Source: Acidobacteriota bacterium
GTDB taxonomy: Bacteria; Acidobacteriota; Vicinamibacteria; Vicinamibacterales; UBA8438
Direction of reading: 5' to 3'
DNA length: 64,000 bases
Assembly: GCA_009861545.1 (NCBI GenBank)
Contig: VXME01000046.1
Span: 20,366 to 84,365, forward strand
Under the pieces are notes generated by a model, which worked only from the letters and a program-made list of their open reading frames with translations, was not told the DNA's origin and searched no databases. Positions 7,587-14,753 of the stretch are shown here, one piece after another. Numbering within the stretch: the stretch's first letter is position 1; each line of letters starts with the position of its first letter. A program made the translations under genes and the position numbers.

Positions 7587-9011
7587 ATGGAGACACTACA
7601 CGGCATGGGCGTGCGTCTCGGCGCAGCGGCGGTGGTGCTGGCCGCCTCCGCGGCCGCCGGCCAGACCACCAACGACCCGTTCCCGGATCCCATTCCAAGG
7701 ACCGACGGCGTCATCACGGTCGGCGTCGTCGAGTTCGCCGCTCTCCCGTTCCTGGAAGACCAGGCCCCGCGGATGATGCGGCTGGTCGACGAGCCGGGCA
7801 TTGGACGGCTGTTCGTGAGCGACATGTGGGGGCTCGTCTACACCGTCAGCTACGACGGGGAGACCGTGACGCGCTATCTCGATCTGCGGGAGCCGCGCTG
7901 GGGGCTCGACGTCGAGGCGTCCCGCCGCGAGCGCGGGTTCCAGAGCTTCGCGGTGCACCCGCAGTTCGGGCGGCCGGGCACGCCGGGCTTCGGGAAGCTC
8001 TACACCTACACGGATAGCAGCAACACCGGGCCGGCGGCCGACTTCGAGCCGGACGGCGGTTCCGACGCGCAGGACACGATCCTGCTCGAGTGGACCGCGG
8101 CGGATCCGACGGCCGCGGTCTACGACGGCGGTCCGCCGCGCGAGCTGCTGCGCGTGGAGCAGCCGTTCCGCAACCACAACGGCGGACAGCTCGCCTTCAA
8201 GCCGCTCGCCGAACCCGGCGATCCGGACTTCGGCCTCCTCTACGTGGGATCGGCGGACGGCGGGAGCGGCGGAGACCCGCTGGACCTCTCTCAGAACCTC
8301 GGCTCGATCCTGGGCAAGGTCCTGCGCATCGACCCGCTCGGCACGAACAGCACGAACGGACAGTACGGCGTGCCCGCCGACAATCCGTTCGCCGGCGACG
8401 GCGACCCTGCCACGCTCGGCGAGATCTACGCCTACGGCGTTCGCAATCCGCAACGTTTCGCGTGGGACGAGCGGAACGGCAACCTGTTCCTGGCCGACAT
8501 CGGCCAGAACATCGTCGAGGAGATCAGCCTCGTGCCCCGCGGCGGCAACCTCGGGTGGAACGACTGGGAGGGGAGCTTCCGGTGGATCAGCCGGCGCGCG
8601 GTCAGCCTGGTCGATCCGCGCGGCGAGGCGGGCCTGTCGTACCCGGTGGTGGAGTACGGCCAGCTCGATCCGCTCTTCCAGCCCAGCTCCATGGCCACCG
8701 GCCTGGTCGTCTACCGGGACGACGTCGTGCCGCAGCTCGAGAACCTGGTGCTGTTCGGGGACGGTCCCAGCGGCGAGGTCTTCTACTTCTCCGCCGACGA
8801 CCTGCCCGCAGGAGGCCAGGATGCGATGCGCCGCGTCCTGTTCGACCACGGCGGCGAGACGAAGACGCTGCTGCAGATGATCCGGGAGAAGAACGTCAGC
8901 CAGGGGCGGACGCCGGCGACTCGTGCCGACGTGCGCGTGGACTCCGGCCCCGGCGGCCAGCTCTTCCTGCTGAACAAGCACGACGGCGTCATCCGCCGGC
9001 TGGTGCCGTAA
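7587..9011 (+). CDS. PQQ-dependent sugar dehydrogenase (glucose/sorbosone dehydrogenase family)
   Basis: 474-residue secreted six-bladed beta-propeller quinoprotein that oxidises aldoses or sorbosone in the periplasm. The signal peptide is AAAVVLAASAAAG. Family landmarks are EPGIGRLFVSDMWG, RGFQSFAVHPQFG, FRNHNGGQLAF with the catalytic-type His, SLGSILGKVLRIDPLG, YAYGVRNPQRFAWD, LFLADIGQNIVEEI and LGWNDWEG. ATG at 7587 is fixed by AGGAGG at 7577-7582. The spondin-domain lipoprotein gene follows 13 bp downstream and is probably co-transcribed. It belongs to a different fold group from the eight-bladed quinoproteins at 1-728 and 11983-13962. Confidence 0.88.
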   Translation: METLHGMGVRLGAAAVVLAASAAAGQTTNDPFPDPIPRTDGVITVGVVEFAALPFLEDQAPRMMRLVDEPGIGRLFVSDMWGLVYTVSYDGETVTRYLDLREPRWGLDVEASRRERGFQSFAVHPQFGRPGTPGFGKLYTYTDSSNTGPAADFEPDGGSDAQDTILLEWTAADPTAAVYDGGPPRELLRVEQPFRNHNGGQLAFKPLAEPGDPDFGLLYVGSADGGSGGDPLDLSQNLGSILGKVLRIDPLGTNSTNGQYGVPADNPFAGDGDPATLGEIYAYGVRNPQRFAWDERNGNLFLADIGQNIVEEISLVPRGGNLGWNDWEGSFRWISRRAVSLVDPRGEAGLSYPVVEYGQLDPLFQPSSMATGLVVYRDDVVPQLENLVLFGDGPSGEVFYFSADDLPAGGQDAMRRVLFDHGGETKTLLQMIREKNVSQGRTPATRADVRVDSGPGGQLFLLNKHDGVIRRLVP

Positions 9012-9024
9012 CGGAGAGGACGAC

Positions 9025-9759
9025 GTGAGAAGCACACTGCTGCTCGCCCTGCTCGTGGGAAGCTGTTCGGTCTGGTGGGTCGGCTGCGGCGACGGCGAGG
9101 ACGCGCCGGTGGCGCCGACCTCGATCGTTCCGGCCATCCCTGTCGAACCGGCGGGGCAGTGCCCCGCGTCGGCAACCTACGGCGTGACGTTCCGGGCCAC
9201 CTGGGACGCGGCGTCCCACGGCGACTCGCCGCCGTTTCCATCCGGCGCCCATTTCTCCCGTGTGGTCGGAACGACGCACGTCGAGGAGGCCTCGTTCTGG
9301 AGCAGCGGCGGCATCGCGACCGACGGTATCGAGATCATGGCCGAGACCGGCGCCGTCGACGTGTTGTGCGACGAGGTGCAGGCGGAGGTCGGAAGCGGAC
9401 GGGCGAACGGCTGCATCAGGGGACAAGAGGGCTCGTTCAGATCCCCGGGCACGGTCACGTTGTCCTTCGAGGCCGACGAGGGGTTCCCGTTCCTCACCCT
9501 GGTGTCGATGATCGCCCCGAGCCCCGACTGGTTCGTCGGCGTCGACGGGATCGGCCTGCGTGAAGGGGAATGCTGGGCGCCCCGAATCGAGATGGACCTC
9601 GCGGGCTACGACGCGGGAACGGACAGCGGAGCGACGTTCACCGCGCCCAACGCCGACGTCACCCCGCACGAGCCGATTGGACCGATCGACGACCTGCCCG
9701 CCGGGGTGCGGGAGGTGCCCTTCGCGACGCTGGTGCTGGAACGGGAAGACGGCGAATAG
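9025..9759 (+). CDS. Spondin-domain lipoprotein
   Basis: 244 residues. The N-terminus is a lipoprotein signal (LLLALLVGSCSVWWVGC) with acylatable cysteine 21 or thereabouts, so it is likely outer-membrane anchored. The body matches the spondin_N domain: YGVTFRATWDAASHGDSPPF, AHFSRVVGTTHVEEASFW, GIEIMAETGAVDVL, and the hallmark PSPDWFVGVDGIGL. In animals this domain binds extracellular matrix; bacterial copies are surface or secreted proteins of unknown ligand. GTG at 9025 has GGAGAGG upstream. Gene order suggests an operon with the PQQ sugar dehydrogenase, but a functional link is inference. Confidence 0.82.
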   Translation: MRSTLLLALLVGSCSVWWVGCGDGEDAPVAPTSIVPAIPVEPAGQCPASATYGVTFRATWDAASHGDSPPFPSGAHFSRVVGTTHVEEASFWSSGGIATDGIEIMAETGAVDVLCDEVQAEVGSGRANGCIRGQEGSFRSPGTVTLSFEADEGFPFLTLVSMIAPSPDWFVGVDGIGLREGECWAPRIEMDLAGYDAGTDSGATFTAPNADVTPHEPIGPIDDLPAGVREVPFATLVLEREDGE

Positions 9760-9769
9760 CCGTCTTCCC
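9743..9769. terminator. perfect 11-bp hairpin holding the stop codon in its loop
   Basis: GGGAAGACGGC (9743-9753) and GCCGTCTTCCC (9759-9769) form an uninterrupted stem with loop GAATA. The stop codon TAG of the spondin gene (9757-9759) starts in the loop. The hairpin lies between convergent genes and can form on both transcripts. There is no U-tract. Confidence 0.65.
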
Positions 9770-9790
9770 CGTCCCTTCCCGGATCCGAAT

Positions 9791-10636
9791 CTAGAAGAGC
9801 GCCGTGGAGCGGCGCTGCCAGGGCTGCCTGCCCTTGTCCTGCGAGATTCCTTCCACGTTGCCGACGTAGGTCCCGGCCTGGGTCAGCACGTGGTGCAGGT
9901 CGTTGCCGACGCTGATGAACGGAAATCCCTTCTCGAGGAACTCGCCGACCCGGTCGGTGCCGAAGAGGAAGAGCCCGAGGATCACGTTGTTCTTCGCGGC
10001 GGCGGCGCGCAGGCGATCCGTCGCGTCGCGCAGCTCGTCCGAGAAGTACATGTCGGGGAACTGGTATTTCTCGTAGAGGCCGAGCGACATGCACAGGTCG
10101 TTCTGGCCGAGAAACAGCAGGTCCACTCCCGGCACGGCGGCGATCTCGTCGATGTTCCGGATGCAGTCGGCCGTCTCCACCTGCAGCGCAACGATCACGT
10201 TGTCGTTGGCGGCGCCGGCGTAGCCGAGCAGGCCTCCCTTGTTCATGCTGCGCTGCGGGAAGTAGACCGAGCGCGTGCCCGCCGTCGGGTAGCGGCAGCA
10301 GCTCACCGCCTGCCGCGCCTCCTCGGCGGTGTTGATGTACGGCACCAGCACCCCGTCCGCGCCCACGTCGAGCGACTGCTGGATGCCGCCCCGGTCGTGG
10401 CAGCCGGCGACGCGCACCAGAGACTTGGCCCCGCCGCTGGAGATCCCCGCGATCATCGCCGACAGCGTCTCGAAGCCCATCGGGCCGTGCTGGGAATCCA
10501 CCAGCAGCCAGTCGTAGCCGCTGTGGGCGAGCTGCTCGGCCACGGTGGGGCTGTGCGCATTGAGGAACAGCCCCAGCTTGGGCATCCCCTCGCGCAGTTG
10601 CTGCTTGAACTCGACTCCGGTCAATACGTCATTCAT
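9791..10636 (-). CDS. HpcH/HpaI-family aldolase (2-oxo-acid class II aldolase/citrate-lyase-like)
   Basis: 281 residues. It is a metal-dependent aldolase of the HpcH/HpaI group, which cleaves or forms 2-keto-3-deoxy acids with pyruvate or oxaloacetate. Signature stretches are GLFLNAHSPTVAEQLAHSGY, DWLLVDSQHGPMG (catalytic His/Asp region), DVGADGVLVPYINTAEEARQ, IVALQVETADCI (metal Glu) and GVDLLFLGQNDLCMS (metal Asp, where the usual motif has GPxDL). The start ATG at 10636 matches the family N-terminus, with GGAGG about ten bases upstream. No other pathway gene adjoins it, so the natural substrate is open. Confidence 0.85.
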   Translation of the reverse strand: MNDVLTGVEFKQQLREGMPKLGLFLNAHSPTVAEQLAHSGYDWLLVDSQHGPMGFETLSAMIAGISSGGAKSLVRVAGCHDRGGIQQSLDVGADGVLVPYINTAEEARQAVSCCRYPTAGTRSVYFPQRSMNKGGLLGYAGAANDNVIVALQVETADCIRNIDEIAAVPGVDLLFLGQNDLCMSLGLYEKYQFPDMYFSDELRDATDRLRAAAAKNNVILGLFLFGTDRVGEFLEKGFPFISVGNDLHHVLTQAGTYVGNVEGISQDKGRQPWQRRSTALF

Positions 10637-10753
10637 CGTTCTGGAATCCTCCGCTGCCGCGCGTGGGTGTCGAGAGGCGTCGCGGCACGTTACGCGTGCA
10701 GTTTCTACAGGATCGTGGGACGCAGGGCAAGGGAGGGCTGTCCGCGGCAGGGA

Positions 10754-10787
10754 TTGACCATGCTCGAATAGACTCATATTCTATTCG
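10754..10787 (+). promoter_or_regulatory. promoter with embedded palindromic operator, nearly leaderless
   Basis: TTGACC (10754-10759), 17 bases, TATTCT (10777-10782) is a strong sigma70-type promoter. A perfect 7-bp inverted repeat, CGAATAG (10765-10771) and CTATTCG (10781-10787), overlaps the spacer and -10 box, as expected for autorepression by the ribbon-helix-helix antitoxin. The predicted start is about 10789-10790, at the ATG itself, so the mRNA may be leaderless. Confidence 0.75.
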
Positions 10788-10789
10788 CC

Positions 10790-11041
10790 ATGAGCACTAC
10801 CGTGCACTTGCCCGTGGACCTGCTGGCGTCCGTCGATCGACAGGCGCGGGCTCTCGCGATGAGCCGAAACCGCTACATCATTCGTGCGCTGGAACGGGCG
10901 CTGGCAACCGAGACGGGGTGGAGCGCCGAGTTTCTCGAAGCGCTCGGGTCGGCGCGGGCCGATGTCGAGGGTCGACGAGAAATGGAGGACCTCCGGGTCG
11001 CGGTCGCGGCCGGCCGGACGCGCAAGGGGCCTCCGTTGTGA
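10790..11041 (+). CDS. Ribbon-helix-helix antitoxin (VapB-like)
   Basis: 83 residues. The N-terminal half is a ribbon-helix-helix DNA-binding fold: beta strand TTVHLPVDLLASVDRQAR followed by MSRNRYIIRALERAL. The C-terminal tail (residues ~45-83), rich in charged residues, would bind and neutralise the PIN toxin. Its stop TGA overlaps the toxin GTG (GTGA), giving translational coupling. It is probably autoregulated through the palindrome immediately upstream. No Shine-Dalgarno is visible, in keeping with leaderless initiation. Confidence 0.85.
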   Translation: MSTTVHLPVDLLASVDRQARALAMSRNRYIIRALERALATETGWSAEFLEALGSARADVEGRREMEDLRVAVAAGRTRKGPPL

Positions 11042-11466
11042 AGTACGTCCTGGATACCAACACGTTGTCCTTTGCGATGGGCGGCGACGCCACGGTGTGC
11101 GAGCGCATCGTGTCGCACGGTCGTACCGACGTGCTCCTGCCGCAACCGGTCATCGCCGAAATCCAGTACGGTCTGGCACGGCTGCGGAAGTCGAAGAAAC
11201 GGGAACGACTGACCCGACGCTTCGGGGTGTTCCTCGGCGAGCTGACGCGAGCCGTCTGGACCGATGAGGTGAGCCGGGCGTTCGGCAGGATCAAGGCCCG
11301 ACTGGAACGCGAAGGCATCCGAATCGAGGATCTGGACGTGGCGATTGCCGCCCACGCGCTGGCGCTGGATGCGACGCTGGTGAGCGACAACGTAGCGCAC
11401 ATGAGCCGCATCACGGATCTTCGAATAGAGAATTGGCGAACCCGGCCCGCCGACTTCAGCACATGA
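11038..11466 (+). CDS. PIN-domain ribonuclease toxin (VapC-like)
   Basis: 142 residues. It is a Mg-dependent endoribonuclease of the PIN fold, typically cutting tRNA or rRNA to arrest growth. The acidic site is complete: Asp6 (VLDTNTLS), Glu41 (VIAEIQYGL), Asp98/Asp100 (IEDLDVAIAAHAL) and Asp117 (LVSDN). GTG at 11038 overlaps the antitoxin stop by 4 bp. Its stop in turn overlaps the ATG of a third gene (ATGA at 11463-11466), an unusual extension of a VapBC pair. Confidence 0.9.
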   Translation: MKYVLDTNTLSFAMGGDATVCERIVSHGRTDVLLPQPVIAEIQYGLARLRKSKKRERLTRRFGVFLGELTRAVWTDEVSRAFGRIKARLEREGIRIEDLDVAIAAHALALDATLVSDNVAHMSRITDLRIENWRTRPADFST

Positions 11467-11885
11467 TCGATTCCCCATCCAATCTGGCGGCCGATATCGA
11501 GGTGCACAACGCGATCCTGCGCGCGCGGTACCTCGACGGCCACAAGACGTACACCAGTCGCGAAGTCAGGGAATTGTCGGGATCGGCCACGCGGAATCCG
11601 TCCGAACCGGCGTCACGCTGGAAGCGCCACCGTCGCATCTTCGGCGTGCCGGTCGGCAACCAGGATCATTACCCGGCGTTCCAGTTTGCCGGGGGCCGGC
11701 CGAGACCCGAGCTCGCAAGAATCCTGGCGGTGCTTCCCGCCGGCATGTCACCGTGGCAGCTCGCGTTCTGGTTCGCGTCGAGCAACCGCTGGATCGAGGA
11801 CGACACGGCACCGCAGGGAGCTCTCCACGACATCGACCGCGTACTCGCGGCCGCCGCCGATCTCGCATCCGACGACATCGGATAG
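11463..11885 (+). CDS. MbcA/ParS/Xre-antitoxin-like protein, third gene of the toxin-antitoxin cassette
   Basis: 140 residues. An N-terminal helix-turn-helix-like segment (KTYTSREVRELSG) is followed by RWKRHRRIFGV, then a domain resembling the toxin-binding domain of MbcA/Xre antitoxins: YPAFQFAGGRPRPELARILA, SPWQLAFWFASSNRWIED, DIDRVLAAAADLA. Such proteins normally pair with RES-domain NAD-degrading toxins, but no RES gene is present. It overlaps vapC by 4 bp and must be co-translated with it. It could be an extra regulator, a second neutraliser of the PIN toxin, or a decoy antitoxin. Family call is by motif memory; function is inference. Confidence 0.65.
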   Translation: MIDSPSNLAADIEVHNAILRARYLDGHKTYTSREVRELSGSATRNPSEPASRWKRHRRIFGVPVGNQDHYPAFQFAGGRPRPELARILAVLPAGMSPWQLAFWFASSNRWIEDDTAPQGALHDIDRVLAAAADLASDDIG

Positions 11886-11982
11886 TTTAGGCTGCCGAGT
11901 GGTCCCCGATCCGCCGGACCGGCTTGCGCCCGTTCCGCCGCTGGAGCGACTGCCGACTGCCCGCCGAAGGAATCTCATTGCC

Positions 11983-13962
11983 TCAGGGGAGCGCTAGCGC
12001 GATGAGCTCGGGCGGCGCCGCTTCGCTGCTCCCCGTGCCCACTGCGACCACGATGTACTGCTTGCCCTCGTGCAGATACGTGATCGGGTTGCCGTAGGGG
12101 ATGGACGGCAGTTCGATCGAACCGAGGTAGTCGCCGTTGTCCTTGTGGTACGCCGTGATCGCCCTTGCCGAGGCGTTCTGATCCTCGACGTAGCGGGCTC
12201 CCGAGTTGACGACGAGCAGGGTCTTGGTGACCAGCGGGCCGCCGCCGTGCATGCCGCCGTGGCCGCCGAGCGCCGGCAGGTTCAGGTGCCGGATTGCCGG
12301 GTGGTTGCGTGGGCCGTCGCCGTGCGGCGCCATCCAGACGTGGTCGCCGGTGTTGAGGTCGATCGCGGTGACGCGCTTGTACGGCGGCTTGACGAGCGGG
12401 AGTCCCTGCGGGCCGGGCACCGCGACGGCCCACGGATCGGTGAAGTAGCCGACCGTGGCCGGCGGCGGGTACTCGACGAGCTCCACGGCGCGGAGGCGCG
12501 TCTGCGACGGGACGAACAGGCGGCCGGTCTCCGGATCGACGGCCGAGCCGGGCCAGTTGATGCCCCCGCCGGGACCGGGCGACTGGATGATCGGCTTCCC
12601 CTCGCCGCGCACCGGCGGCGGCGTGAAGATGGGACCGAGCTGGGCCCGGTCGGCGATGCGGATTGCCTCCTCCCGGATCGCCGGGGTGAAGTCGACGAGG
12701 TCGTCGATGGTGATTCCCTGCAGGTCAAACGCCGCGGGCTTCGTCGGGAACGGCTGCGTGGGGGAGTACCACTCGCCGGGCACGTTGCCCTGCGGCACGG
12801 GCCGCTCCTCGATCGGCCACACCGGCTCGCCCGTGACCCGGTCGAATACATAGGTGAAGGCTTGTTTGCTCGACTGCGCGATCGCCTTGATCTCGCGGCC
12901 GTCGACGGTGATGTCCAGCAGGTTGCCGGCGGTGGGGAAGTCGTAGTCCCAGAGGCCGTGATGCACGGCCTGGAAGTGCCAGACCCGCTCGCCGGTCTCG
13001 GCGTCGACCGCGATGATGCTCTCCGCGAAGAGGTTGTCGCCGGGGCGCATGCCGCCGTACCAGTCGTTCGTCGGGGTGCCGGTCGGCAGGTAGACGTAGC
13101 CCAGCTCCTCATCGACCGCCATCGTGCCCCAGACGTTGGAATGGCCGCTGTAGCGCCACGACTCGTCGTGCCAGGTGTCGGCGCCGAACTCCTCCCCCTG
13201 CGGGATGGTGTGGAAGATCCATTTCATCTCGCCCGTGCGCGCGTCGAAGCCGCGCACGTGGCCCGGGTCGGCCTCGCGCCGGGTGAGGCTGGTGTCCTGC
13301 ACGATGCTGCCGACGATCACCGTGTCGCCGGCGATTGCGAGCGGCTGCGAGTGGGTGAAGCGGGAGCGGTCGATCCCGCGGCCGAGGGAGGTGCTCAGGT
13401 CCACGGCTCCGTCGGCGCCGAAGTCGGCGTACTGTTGGCCGGTTCGGGCATCGAGCGCCACGAGCAGCAGGTCGTGCGTCGCGATGAAGATGCGCGCGTC
13501 GTCGCTCGCGTCGTCCTCCCAGTAGGAGACGCCGCGATGCTGCCAACCCATGTTGGCGGGGCGGTCGAGCCGATCGTAGGTCTGCGGGTCGTACGACCAG
13601 ATCAGCTCGCCCGTGCCCGCGTCGAGCGCCGCCACCTGCCCGAGCGACGTGCTGAGGTAGACGCGGCCGTCGATCATCAGCGACACCGACTTGAACGGGC
13701 CGGGTCGGACTTCCTCCCGTTCGCGGGTGACCTCGGTTTCGATCGACCTCCAGCGCCAGGCGATCTCCAGGTCGGTGAAGTTGGCCGGCGTGATCTGATC
13801 GAGCGGGGAGTACTTCGTGTTGGCGGCATCGTGGCCGAAGTGATGCCACTCCGTGTCGGCCTTCGACTGCGCCGCAGCCGGTCGGGGCGCGGCAAGCACG
13901 AGCCCCGCAAGCAGAATCGCGACGCCGGTGGACCAGTATCGAAGTCGTCGGCCTCGGACCAT
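11983..13962 (-). CDS. PQQ-dependent dehydrogenase (eight-bladed quinoprotein, glucose/alcohol type)
   Basis: 659-residue secreted quinoprotein with signal peptide GVAILLAGLVLAAPRPAAAQ. Opening motif WHHFGHDAANTKYSPLDQI and several W-docking repeats (GELIWSYDP, GEMKWIFH, GERVWHFQ, GDHVWMAP) define the propeller. HHGLWDYDFPTAGNLLDI and the C-terminal LNLPALGGHGGMHGGGPLVT are typical of the membrane-bound glucose/quinate dehydrogenase catalytic domain, but the N-terminal membrane helices of that enzyme are missing, so this is a soluble periplasmic form. I see no CxxCH haem motif. The start is at 13962. The 97-bp gap to the toxin-antitoxin cassette shows nothing recognisable. Confidence 0.88.
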   Translation of the reverse strand: MVRGRRLRYWSTGVAILLAGLVLAAPRPAAAQSKADTEWHHFGHDAANTKYSPLDQITPANFTDLEIAWRWRSIETEVTREREEVRPGPFKSVSLMIDGRVYLSTSLGQVAALDAGTGELIWSYDPQTYDRLDRPANMGWQHRGVSYWEDDASDDARIFIATHDLLLVALDARTGQQYADFGADGAVDLSTSLGRGIDRSRFTHSQPLAIAGDTVIVGSIVQDTSLTRREADPGHVRGFDARTGEMKWIFHTIPQGEEFGADTWHDESWRYSGHSNVWGTMAVDEELGYVYLPTGTPTNDWYGGMRPGDNLFAESIIAVDAETGERVWHFQAVHHGLWDYDFPTAGNLLDITVDGREIKAIAQSSKQAFTYVFDRVTGEPVWPIEERPVPQGNVPGEWYSPTQPFPTKPAAFDLQGITIDDLVDFTPAIREEAIRIADRAQLGPIFTPPPVRGEGKPIIQSPGPGGGINWPGSAVDPETGRLFVPSQTRLRAVELVEYPPPATVGYFTDPWAVAVPGPQGLPLVKPPYKRVTAIDLNTGDHVWMAPHGDGPRNHPAIRHLNLPALGGHGGMHGGGPLVTKTLLVVNSGARYVEDQNASARAITAYHKDNGDYLGSIELPSIPYGNPITYLHEGKQYIVVAVGTGSSEAAPPELIALALP

Positions 13963-14080
13963 TGGAGTCCCTCCTGTGTGGCGTATTCGTACGGACGGCA
14001 GGGGCCGGCCCGGACGTCCCGCCGATCATATGACGCGAACGCCCGGCCGTGCGCCGAGACGGAGCCGCGCGGTGCGGGAG

Positions 14081-14100
14081 TATGGTAGTATTGCAACTAT
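14081..14100 (+). promoter_or_regulatory. candidate near-leaderless promoter of the second toxin-antitoxin module
   Basis: TAGTAT (14086-14091) is a possible -10 box ending ten bases before the ATG, with no convincing -35. A short inverted repeat (TAGT 14086-14089, ACTA 14096-14099) overlaps it and could be the antitoxin operator. The architecture is similar to, but weaker than, that at 10754-10787. Confidence 0.35.
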
Positions 14101-14394
14101 ATGGCAAAGGTCACCTATTCTCTGGACGACGCCACGGTGCGCCGGATCCGCCGGGCGGCGGAGCGTTTGGGCAAGCCGCAGAGCCACGTCGTCCGCGAGG
14201 CGGTCGCCGTATACGACGCGCGAACCGACCGGTTGAGCGAGGCCGAGCGGCTGCGCATGCTCGGGGTGCTGGACCGCTGGCGTGAGGAACAGGCTCCGCG
14301 CTCCCGCGAGAGCGTCGAATCGGAGCTCAGGGAGATTCGTCTGTCCCGTCGCGAGTCATCCCTGCAGCGTGCCGTCCATGACGATCCATCTTGA
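14101..14394 (+). CDS. Ribbon-helix-helix antitoxin (CopG/Arc-type)
   Basis: 97 residues. The N-terminus KVTYSLDDATVRRIRRAAER then SHVVREAVAVY is a ribbon-helix-helix DNA-binding domain. The remaining ~55 residues (MLGVLDRWREEQ, ESELREIRLSRR) are a charged helical toxin-binding tail. The last 17 bp overlap the PIN-domain toxin gene. No ribosome-binding site is visible before the ATG at 14101. Confidence 0.8.
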   Translation: MAKVTYSLDDATVRRIRRAAERLGKPQSHVVREAVAVYDARTDRLSEAERLRMLGVLDRWREEQAPRSRESVESELREIRLSRRESSLQRAVHDDPS

Positions 14395-14752
14395 CACCTC
14401 CGCGCTCGTCGGGGCGCTCACCGGACCGCGTGTCGTCGCTGACCGCCTGTATGCGTTCATAGACCGGAGCCATCGGTTGCGGATCTCCTCGATCGTCCTC
14501 TACGAGTGGTTGCGCGGGCCGCGCACGGCCGGCGAGCTGCGCGTGCAGGAGGACCTCTTCCCGCGCGAGCACGCTGTCCCGTTCGATCCCGAGGCCGCGG
14601 CCGAGGCCGCCGCCCTGTACACGCGACTGCCGCGCCCGCGCGGTCGGGACCTCGACCTCGCCATCGCCGCCTGCGCCCTGGTCGACGAGGCGGCGCTCTG
14701 GACGCTGAACCCGAAGGACTTCAGCGACGTACCCGGCCTCGAACTCGCCTGA
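14378..14752 (+). CDS. PIN-domain ribonuclease toxin (VapC-like), second module
   Basis: 124 residues. The PIN active site is present: Asp6 (IHLDTSALVGAL), Glu43 (VLYEWLRGP), Asp91/Asp93 (DLDLAIAACAL) and the fourth position at NPKDFSD (Asp114). The ATG at 14378 lies inside the antitoxin gene in another frame, so expression is coupled. It is convergent with the aminotransferase gene with only one base between the stops. It is not closely similar to the toxin at 11038. Confidence 0.88.
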   Translation: MTIHLDTSALVGALTGPRVVADRLYAFIDRSHRLRISSIVLYEWLRGPRTAGELRVQEDLFPREHAVPFDPEAAAEAAALYTRLPRPRGRDLDLAIAACALVDEAALWTLNPKDFSDVPGLELA

Positions 14753-14753
14753 G

